10,220 nt of DNA from Geodermatophilaceae bacterium (GTDB taxonomy: Bacteria; Actinomycetota; Actinomycetes; Mycobacteriales; Geodermatophilaceae), in NCBI GenBank assembly GCA_013696785.1, contig JACCXW010000382.1, positions 1-10,220 of the forward strand, written 5' to 3'. A model generated the notes under the pieces. It was given only the letters and a program-made list of their open reading frames with translations. It searched no databases and was not told where the DNA came from. Both the position numbers and the translations under genes were made by a program. Shown one piece after another: positions 6,172-10,220 of this stretch (positions are counted from its first letter, which is position 1; every line of letters starts with the position of its first letter).

Positions 6172-6765
6172 ATGTCGGCAACCGCGCTGCGCCTGGTCGA
6201 GGATCCCGGCTCGGTGCGCGTCGCTCTCACCCCGCTTCGGCGGCAGTTGCTGGACCGGCTCCGCGAGCCGGCCTCAGCCACCGGATTGGCCGTACAGCTG
6301 GGCTTGTCCCGCCAGAAGGTGAACTACCACATGCGCGTGCTGGAGGATGCGGGCCTGCTGGAGCTCGTCGAGCAGCGTCAGCGGCGGGGTTGCGTCGAAC
6401 GGGTGTTCCGGGCGAATGCGGCGGCGTACATCGTCGATCCGGGCGTGATCGGGCGGCCCTCCGTGGCCACGCGGGACAGGTACGCGGCCGAGCACCTGGT
6501 CTCGGTGTCCGGTCAGACCGTGCGGGACGTCAGCCGGATGCAGGCTGCGGCCGACGTCGAAGGTCGGCGCCTGCTCACGTTCACGATCGAGGCCGAGGTC
6601 CGCTTCGCCCAGCCCTCCGACGTTCACCGCTTCACCGACGCACTCGCCAAGGCGGTGGCCGCTACCGCCGCCGAGTTCGCCGCACCGCGACGCGGCCGCC
6701 GCTATCGCGTCGTCGTCGGTGGGCATCCCGCCCCCGCAACCGCATCGAAAGGGACGACCCGATGA
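6172..6765 (+). CDS. ArsR-like winged-helix transcriptional regulator
   Basis: A protein of 197 residues (200 if GTG 6163 is used). The N-terminal winged helix-turn-helix reads ALTPLRRQLLDRLREPASATGLAVQLGLSRQKVNYHMRVLEDAGLLELVEQRQRRGCVERVFRA, with the recognition helix in LSRQKVNYHMRVLE. This matches the ArsR-like subgroup that pairs with SRPBCC proteins, not the metal-sensing type: no Cys metal site (such as CVC) is present in the recognition helix. The C-terminal part (about 100-197) is an Ala-rich domain with no recognised ligand motif. ATG 6172 is preferred because GGAAGGG lies eight bases upstream. The stop overlaps the next start in ATGA, so the two are translationally coupled. Likely a repressor of its own operon acting at the palindrome upstream; the ligand is unknown. 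Confidence 0.9.
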   Translation: MSATALRLVEDPGSVRVALTPLRRQLLDRLREPASATGLAVQLGLSRQKVNYHMRVLEDAGLLELVEQRQRRGCVERVFRANAAAYIVDPGVIGRPSVATRDRYAAEHLVSVSGQTVRDVSRMQAAADVEGRRLLTFTIEAEVRFAQPSDVHRFTDALAKAVAATAAEFAAPRRGRRYRVVVGGHPAPATASKGTTR

Positions 6766-7487
6766 CCGATACCAACAACGCTCCCGTGACGATCGAGGTC
6801 ACGATCGCCGCCCCGGTGGAAACGGTATGGCAGTCCCTGCGCGACCCGGCCTGGATCAGGCGCTGGCACGGGTGGCACTTCGACGGCCTGGACGAGGAGG
6901 TCGAGTACATCTACGGCTCCAAGGCGACCGAGAGTACCGAGCCCTACGTCCTCGATGTCGACGGCGGGGATCGGTTCGTGCTCTCGGAGCAGGCCGGCGG
7001 CACCCGTGTCCGGATCACGCGGGCGGCACCGGGCGGGAATCCCGAATGGGACGCGTACTACGACGACATCACCGAGGGCTGGACGTCTTTCCTGCAACAG
7101 CTGCGGTTCGCGCTGGAGCGTCAACCCGGTCGCGAGCGCCGTACCCTCTTCCTCTCCGCTGACGGTGCCGGGCCCGGCAAGGCGTCCTTCGATCTCGACA
7201 CGCCGGTCCCAGGCGAGCGCTACGACGTCGGTGGCCAAGGCGGCCCGGTGGACTCCGGTGAGGTGTGGTTCGTCTCGGCGCATCAACTCGGGCTGACCCT
7301 CGACGACCTCGGGCCCGGGCTCGTCGTGTCGGGGGCCAAGCCGGTCAGCCCCACCAGCCCGGACGGCGGCGCGATGGCGATCGTGAGCACCTACGGCTTG
7401 GACGACCGCGCCTTCTCCGCGGTGCGCGACCGGTGGTCGCGGTGGTGGAGCAGCACGTACCCCGGAGCTGCCGACCCCGTCGAGTAG
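6762..7487 (+). CDS. SRPBCC (AHSA1/START-like) domain protein
   Basis: A 241-residue protein. The first half begins VTIEVTIAAPVETVWQSLRDPAWIRRWHGWHFDGLDEEVEYIY, the typical opening strand and helices of an SRPBCC/AHSA1 fold, which forms a deep ligand pocket. It ends with EGWTSFLQQLRFALERQPG, the long C-terminal helix of the fold. A second part (about residues 130-241) contains GEVWFVSAHQLGLTLDDLGPGLVV and AIVSTYGLDDRAFSAVRDRWSRWWSSTYPGA, a shorter related-looking module ending in a Trp-rich helix. Actinobacteria commonly keep this gene directly behind an ArsR-like regulator, and here the start overlaps that regulator's stop. ATG 6762 has AAAGGGA upstream (6748-6754). The pair probably binds and responds to a hydrophobic small molecule, but ligand and reaction, if any, are unknown. 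Confidence 0.88.
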   Translation: MTDTNNAPVTIEVTIAAPVETVWQSLRDPAWIRRWHGWHFDGLDEEVEYIYGSKATESTEPYVLDVDGGDRFVLSEQAGGTRVRITRAAPGGNPEWDAYYDDITEGWTSFLQQLRFALERQPGRERRTLFLSADGAGPGKASFDLDTPVPGERYDVGGQGGPVDSGEVWFVSAHQLGLTLDDLGPGLVVSGAKPVSPTSPDGGAMAIVSTYGLDDRAFSAVRDRWSRWWSSTYPGAADPVE

Positions 7488-7597
7488 CTGATCTCGCGCC
7501 GCTATCCGCGCCGATCATGAAGATCCGGGGTCCGATTTGCCGGGACTCTCCCGATCGATCGTGCCCGAAAGGTCATGATCACGAGGAAGGGTTGGCG
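7488..7597. repeat. Convergent intergenic region: inverted repeat with clustered GATC sites
   Basis: The gap between two convergent genes holds an exact eight-base inverted repeat, GATCATGA (7513-7520) and TCATGATC (7573-7580), 52 bases apart. GATC occurs six times between 7490 and 7580, including a CGATCGATCG palindrome (7552-7561). No gene is visible. The layout suggests a dispersed intergenic repeat or a bidirectional terminator; it has no transposase and no obvious target duplication. Confidence 0.45.
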
Positions 7598-8764
7598 TCA
7601 GCGGGTGGTGGGAGCGTCGAGGAGACCGGTACAGCCACCTAGGTCTGCGAACGCGGATTGCTTCGCCGCCGTCTCCGCCCCGGAAACCGGCTGTGGCCGG
7701 CCCGCCGCGTCGATGAGGGCGGGGGTGAATTCGGCGCCGACCACCACCCCGTTCTCCACGGTCAACGTGAGGACGCCGGTGTCGTCCGAGCTGGCGCGGG
7801 AGCGCCACCAGACGAAGTTGCCGAGGCCGTAGGCGACGTACGCAGAACTGCCGGGCGCATCGAGATAGCCGGCTCCTAGCAGCAGGTGGGCATGCGTCCC
7901 CACGATGGCGTCCGCTCCCGCCGCCGCCAGGTCGGTGGCCAGTGACGCCATCTCCTCGGTCGGGCACGGATCGCCCTCGATCCCCCAGTGCACGTAGACG
8001 ATGACAACATCGCCTGCCGCCGTCGCGGCAGCCACCCCGTCGACGAGCCGGCCCCGGTCAGCGGTCGAGGCGATGCCCGGCGAGTTGTCGGTCGCGGTCC
8101 AGGCGGCGTACGTCCGGTCCTGCACCTGGCTGATTCCGAAGAAGGAGATTCCGGTGCCGCGCACCTCGGTCCGATACGGGGCGTACGCCGACGCCGCATC
8201 GGCTCCGACACCGACGATCGGCAGTCCGCCCTGTGCGATCACCGCGAGGGTGTCCTCGAGCCCAGTCGGGCCGTAGTCCACCGCATGGTTGTTGGCCAGC
8301 GACGCGACATCGACCCCCGCCGCGGCGAGGGCGTCCAAGGCGGTCGGCGGAGCCCGGAAATGAAACTCCTTCGGCTCCTCCGCCCCGCGCACGGTGATCG
8401 CCGTCTCGAGGTTGACCATCGCGATGTCGGCCGCGGACAGCGTGTCGGCGATCGGCCCGAACGCGCCGGCCGGGTCCAGCAGGAGCGTCTCGGTGCGGCC
8501 GGTGAAGTGAACGTCGCCGGCGAAGGCCAACGTGACACCGGGCGGCGGAGTCGGAGTCGGAGTCGGGGTCGGGGTCGGACTGACCGATGTCGAGTCCGCC
8601 GACATCGACGTGCTCGGTCGGTTCTTCTCATCCGCGTCCGTGGTTGCGGTCGGATCCGGCTGGACGAGCGCCATCACCAGAGTGACGATCGCGGCAACCA
8701 CGGCCACGCCGGCGGCAGCAGCCCCGGCACCCCAGAGTGACCGTCCGCCAGAGTGCCGACCCAC
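7598..8764 (-). CDS. CapA family protein (PGA_cap metallophosphatase-like), membrane-anchored
   Basis: A 388-residue protein with an N-terminal hydrophobic anchor (about residues 10-34, Ala/Val-rich), a Ser/Thr/Pro linker ending in a Thr-Pro repeat (about 61-75) and a CapA/PGA_cap domain from about 76 onward. The domain has the calcineurin-like metal and fold motifs of the family: FAGDVHF (about 81-87), MVNLET (116-121), SLANNHAVDYG (155-165), YVHWGIE, GTHAHLLLG and YGLGNFVW. Family members act outside the cell in poly-gamma-glutamate capsule synthesis or related wall steps; the biochemical reaction is not settled, and no capB or capC gene is adjacent, so the substrate is open. GTG 8764 is chosen because a -10-like TACGCT (8776 to 8771) lies six bases upstream, fitting a leaderless mRNA. 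It is convergent with the SRPBCC gene and divergent from the dehydrogenase remnant. Confidence 0.92.
   Translation of the reverse strand: MGRHSGGRSLWGAGAAAAGVAVVAAIVTLVMALVQPDPTATTDADEKNRPSTSMSADSTSVSPTPTPTPTPTPPPGVTLAFAGDVHFTGRTETLLLDPAGAFGPIADTLSAADIAMVNLETAITVRGAEEPKEFHFRAPPTALDALAAAGVDVASLANNHAVDYGPTGLEDTLAVIAQGGLPIVGVGADAASAYAPYRTEVRGTGISFFGISQVQDRTYAAWTATDNSPGIASTADRGRLVDGVAAATAAGDVVIVYVHWGIEGDPCPTEEMASLATDLAAAGADAIVGTHAHLLLGAGYLDAPGSSAYVAYGLGNFVWWRSRASSDDTGVLTLTVENGVVVGAEFTPALIDAAGRPQPVSGAETAAKQSAFADLGGCTGLLDAPTTR
8549..8578. repeat. Hexamer repeat (agtcgg/ggtcgg, five copies) encoding the CapA Thr-Pro linker
   Basis: Five copies of a six-base unit, three agtcgg then two ggtcgg. On the minus strand they encode the Thr-Pro linker between membrane anchor and CapA domain. 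Copy-number change would keep the frame. Confidence 0.8.
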
Positions 8765-8770
8765 ACCCTC

Positions 8771-8776
8771 AGCGTA
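8771..8776 (-). promoter_or_regulatory. -10 box of the CapA-like gene, leaderless spacing
   Basis: TACGCT on the minus strand ends six bases before GTG 8764. GAGGG lies in those six bases, but it is too close to the start to act as a normal ribosome site if transcription begins at the GTG. No good -35 is seen 17-18 bases upstream. The same hexamer at similar spacing precedes the Cys-rich gene at 1632. Confidence 0.45.
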
Positions 8777-8784
8777 GGGGTGCC

Positions 8785-9111
8785 GCTACCGGCGGTGCCG
8801 GGCCCGCTCGGGTGGTCACGGTCGGTTCCACGATGCACCGCCGGGGTCGATCAACTTCGACGACCTCACGGGTTGGCGGCGCTACTCCCCCACGTCGTTC
8901 GACGCTCAGTCCAAGGTCGCCAACGTCCTGTTCGCGCAGTACAGCCAGAACTCGACCGTCGGCTCCGGGCCGACGGAATCGGCGAAAAGTGAGGGGGCAT
9001 CCCACCCGCGTCCAACCCGTGGACTCCGCGACCGACCCGCGGACCGCGGCTCGGCTGTGGCAGCTGTCCGAGGAGCTGACCGGCGTACGGTGCGACCTGT
9101 CCGTGGCCTGA
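8785..9111 (+). pseudogene. Remnant of a short-chain dehydrogenase/reductase, frameshifted and internally deleted
   Basis: Reading across frames recovers pieces of a retinol dehydrogenase-like SDR. Frame starting at 8809 gives RVVTVGSTMHRRGR, the strand-and-Ser region (usually RVVxVSSxAHRxG). After a one-base loss near 8849 the next frame gives INFDDLTGWRRYSPTSFDAQSKVANVLFAQ (8850-8939), the active-site block. Another frame (from 8972) gives DGIGEK, and from about 8989 the first frame returns with VRGHPTRVQPVDSATDPRTAARLWQLSEELTGVR and a TGA at 9109-9111, matching the family's C-terminal end. The N-terminal Rossmann half (TGxxxGIG) is missing and roughly 100 residues between the active site and the C-terminus are lost. 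In the YxxxK motif the Tyr position reads Asp (GAC where TAC is expected), while Lys is kept. It cannot make a working enzyme. The left limit is approximate. Confidence 0.8.
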
Positions 9112-9120
9112 ACTCAGGCC
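9105..9120. terminator. Perfect 7-2-7 palindrome holding both convergent stop codons
   Basis: GGCCTGA (9105-9111) and TCAGGCC (9114-9120) are exact inverse copies two bases apart; as a hairpin the stem is six base pairs with an AACT loop. The TGA of the dehydrogenase remnant (9109-9111) and the TGA of the MerR gene (9116 to 9114) lie in the two arms. A bidirectional terminator is the simplest reading. Confidence 0.6.
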
Positions 9121-9566
9121 GGCGAGGGCCGCCCCGCAAGATCGGCGAACGGCAGTGGACAACCGAACGGCAGTGGACAACACGGACTCGCCGCACAGGT
9201 CACCAGGTCGTCGCAGCCTGCGTCCATCGCGGCAACCAACGTCTCGCGGATGACCGACAGGTCGGCGATCTTCGCGTCGACCTCGGCGAGCTTGGCAGCG
9301 GCTCGCACCTGCAGCCCGGCGTCGGGCTTTCGGCCGTGCCGATGCCGGCCGGTGTCCAGCAGTTCGGCAACCTCGCGCAGGGTGAAACCGAGCCGCTGAG
9401 CGGCCTTGATCACCCGGAGTACGACGACCGCCTCGGGCGGGTACAACCGGTGCCCGCCCGGGCTGCGCAGCGGCTTCGCGAGCAGGCCGCGGCGCTCGTA
9501 GTAGCGCAGTGTCTGTGGATTCACCCCGCCGGCAGCGGCAAGTTCCCCGCTGCGCAGGCCGCTCAC
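9114..9566 (-). CDS. MerR family transcriptional regulator with Cys-rich C-terminus
   Basis: A 150-residue regulator. The N-terminal MerR helix-turn-helix and wing read LRSGELAAAGGVNPQTLRYYERRGLLAKPLRSPGGHRLYPPEAVVVLRVIKAAQRLGFTLREVAELL (residues 4-70), followed by a dimerising helix (about 85-115) and a C-terminal effector tail with cysteines at 118, 124, 129, 130 and 136. MerR proteins twist an over-long promoter spacer to switch transcription on. The Cys-rich tail suggests sensing of a metal or thiol-reactive compound. At the start of the dimer helix, where mercury-type MerR has a Cys (C82 in Tn501), there is only HRHGRK, so classic mercury sensing is doubtful. The tail contains a duplicated CPLPF motif made by an 18-bp tandem repeat. 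GTG 9566 overlaps the stop of the upstream gene (GTGA), so translation is coupled; the frame is open upstream, but only across that gene. Confidence 0.92.
   Translation of the reverse strand: MSGLRSGELAAAGGVNPQTLRYYERRGLLAKPLRSPGGHRLYPPEAVVVLRVIKAAQRLGFTLREVAELLDTGRHRHGRKPDAGLQVRAAAKLAEVDAKIADLSVIRETLVAAMDAGCDDLVTCAASPCCPLPFGCPLPFADLAGRPSPA
9146..9181. repeat. Perfect 18-bp tandem duplication within the MerR gene
   Basis: Two exact copies of an 18-base unit (9146-9163 and 9164-9181). They are in frame and repeat six residues, giving CPLPFG then CPLPFA at residues 130-141. The copies are identical at all bases, including wobble positions, which suggests a recent event. Confidence 0.95.
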
Positions 9567-9892
9567 GCCGTCACCGCGAGCGCCCTGGCTGCGATGGCGT
9601 CGAGTACGTCGATCCGCTCCGCAGGTACCTCCACGTCCAAGTGGAGCCGGTCGCCGTCCACCCGCTCGATGGCGAAGGCGAAGAACGAGCAGCACTCTGT
9701 CTCGCGCGCCACGAGATCCCGCAGCCCGGCCTCCATCACTGCGGTCGCGCCGCCGAGCAGCAATCGGAGCCGGGTTGGCGCCACCCGGTCCATCCCGCTC
9801 AAGGCCGTCGCGAACAGCTCGTCGAACTCGGCGGCCCGTAGCGGCTGCTCGGCAGTCGGCAACGCGCACGCTTCCGGCGGCACCCAGGTCAT
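9563..9892 (-). CDS. Small conserved hypothetical protein with RETECCSFF motif, partner of the MerR regulator
   Basis: A 109-residue soluble protein: MTWVPPEACALPTAEQPLRAAEFDELFATALSGMDRVAPTRLRLLLGGATAVMEAGLRDLVARETECCSFFAFAIERVDGDRLHLDVEVPAERIDVLDAIAARAL. The striking part is ARETECCSFFAFAIE (about residues 62-76), a vicinal Cys pair between a helix and a strand, then DRLHLDVEVP. I recognise this as a type of hypothetical protein commonly found next to MerR-family genes in actinobacteria, but I know of no assigned function. The vicinal cysteines could bind a soft metal ion or be a redox pair; this is inference. Its stop overlaps the MerR GTG, and a MerR-type promoter lies 49-80 bases upstream, so the two genes form an operon. 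The ribosome site before ATG 9892 is weak. No transporter or reductase gene accompanies them. Confidence 0.8.
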   Translation of the reverse strand: MTWVPPEACALPTAEQPLRAAEFDELFATALSGMDRVAPTRLRLLLGGATAVMEAGLRDLVARETECCSFFAFAIERVDGDRLHLDVEVPAERIDVLDAIAARALAVTA

Positions 9893-9940
9893 GAAGTCAT
9901 CCCATCCGTAACCGCCCGCCGGATGCGAGCCGCTGCTCCC

Positions 9941-9972
9941 ATGATGAACCCGTACCCAGGTACCGGTTGCAA
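9941..9972 (-). promoter_or_regulatory. MerR-type promoter with 20-base spacer and operator palindrome
   Basis: Minus-strand -35 TTGCAA (9972 to 9967) and -10 CATCAT (9946 to 9941) are separated by 20 bases, longer than the usual 17. Nearly all of a 22-base near-palindrome (9947-9968) fills the spacer: ten-base arms AACCGGTACC and GGTACGGGTT around TG, nine of ten positions paired. An over-long spacer carrying the dyad is the hallmark of MerR-activated promoters. Transcription would start near 9934, about 42 bases before ATG 9892. Confidence 0.75.
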
Positions 9973-9973
9973 G

Positions 9974-10220
9974 TCACCAGCCGCGCAGGTCCACCGGCCA
10001 GCGGTCGATCACCGTGTCACCGTCGATGACGTACATGGCCTCGTGCAACGCGACGGTCGGGTCCACATGGGCAGGCAGCACCCGGATCCGGTCCCCGACA
10101 TGCACCGGCTCATCCGGCGCGAACGTCGTGTGCTCGTCCGAGCAGAACCACACCGTCGCTCCGGGAATGGTCGGACTGCCGTGGTCCATACCCAGGGATT
10201 TCAGACCGACGTCGGCCACC
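9974..10220 (-). CDS. C-terminal end of a D-threonine aldolase / D-serine dehydratase-like PLP enzyme (partial)
   Basis: About 82 codons of a gene that enters from the right edge; its start is outside the window. The visible end matches the C-terminal metal-binding domain of fold-type III PLP enzymes of the D-threonine aldolase/D-serine dehydratase group (alanine racemase N-terminal plus 'putative serine dehydratase' domain). Seen are DHGSPTIPGATVWFCSDEHTTF, PVHVGDRIRVLPAHVDPTVALHEAMYVIDGDTVIDRWPVDLRGW. The metal site in this group is His-x-Cys or His-x-Asp in the PxHxx block; here it is PAHVD, the His-x-Asp form that I recall from D-threonine aldolases, rather than the Cys form of D-serine dehydratases. 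The GTG at 10219 is not the real start, since the PLP domain is missing. The stop lies two bases from the -35 of the MerR-type promoter, so this gene's end overlaps that control region. Confidence 0.85.
   Translation of the reverse strand, partial: VADVGLKSLGMDHGSPTIPGATVWFCSDEHTTFAPDEPVHVGDRIRVLPAHVDPTVALHEAMYVIDGDTVIDRWPVDLRGW

Noticed and set aside
6080..6181. TTG 6181 as start of the TauE/SafE-like protein
   Set aside because: It would overlap the ArsR-like gene start and add 34 hydrophilic residues before the first helix; GTG 6079 with its -10 box is better.
5991..6761. Upstream extension of the SRPBCC gene to 498 residues
   Set aside because: It runs through the ArsR-like gene and the TauE/SafE gene in the wrong frame; ATG 6762 overlaps the regulator's stop as expected for a coupled pair.
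7488..7597. Miniature transposable element
   Set aside because: There are short inverted arms, but no target-site duplication or second copy is visible in this window, so it is reported only as an intergenic repeat.
8549..8578. CRISPR-like or operator array
   Set aside because: It is a six-base coding repeat without spacers that encodes a Thr-Pro linker.
9567..9869. N-terminal extension of the MerR protein to 251 residues
   Set aside because: It overlaps the RETECCSFF gene in another frame; GTG 9566 places the helix-turn-helix at the N-terminus, as in all MerR proteins.

Overview
The window is a very GC-rich, gene-dense stretch of chromosome. Codons end mostly in G or C, GTG starts occur, and several genes have a TANNNT -10 box 6-8 bases before the start codon, so they are probably leaderless. 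This points to an actinobacterium. The order of a Cys-rich hypothetical gene, a divergent ppx, and a Pro/Arg-rich protein downstream of ppx matches the Rv0495c-Rv0496-Rv0497 block as I recall it from Mycobacterium. I cannot name the genus. The genes are mostly ordinary chromosomal housekeeping and transport genes. There is no CRISPR array, tRNA, rRNA, integrase or insertion sequence.

Layout. 1-625 (-): N-terminal part of a Pro/Ala/Arg-rich protein, cut by the window edge. 663-1595 (-): Ppx/GppA phosphatase. 1632-2396 (+): Cys-rich conserved protein, divergent from ppx across 36 bases. 2405-2656 (-): small basic protein, convergent with it across a hairpin that contains both stop codons. 2704-3690 (-): PiT phosphate transporter. 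3850-5298 (+): Tat-exported PhoX-type phosphatase, divergent from pit. 5327-6079 (-): TauE/SafE-like permease. 6172-6765 and 6762-7487 (+): ArsR-like regulator and SRPBCC protein, overlapping by four bases. 7598-8764 (-): membrane-anchored CapA-like protein. About 8785-9111 (+): decayed short-chain dehydrogenase. 9114-9566 and 9563-9892 (-): MerR-family regulator translationally coupled to a small Cys-Cys protein, behind a MerR-type promoter. 9974-10220 (-): C-terminal end of a D-threonine aldolase/D-serine dehydratase-like enzyme.

How the genes fit together. Three genes handle phosphorus: ppx (polyphosphate or (p)ppGpp breakdown), pit (phosphate uptake) and phoX (release of phosphate from esters outside the membrane). 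pit and phoX share a 159-base divergent promoter region. The ArsR/SRPBCC pair and the MerR/small-protein pair each look like self-contained, self-regulated two-gene modules.

The most unusual points are a perfect in-frame 18-bp tandem duplication that adds a cysteine near the C-terminus of the MerR protein, the multiply frameshifted dehydrogenase remnant whose catalytic Tyr position reads Asp, two convergent gene pairs whose stop codons both sit inside a terminator-like hairpin, and a GATC-rich inverted repeat between two convergent genes. I did not find a clearly new multi-gene system. The best candidate for something undescribed is the MerR plus Cys-Cys protein module.
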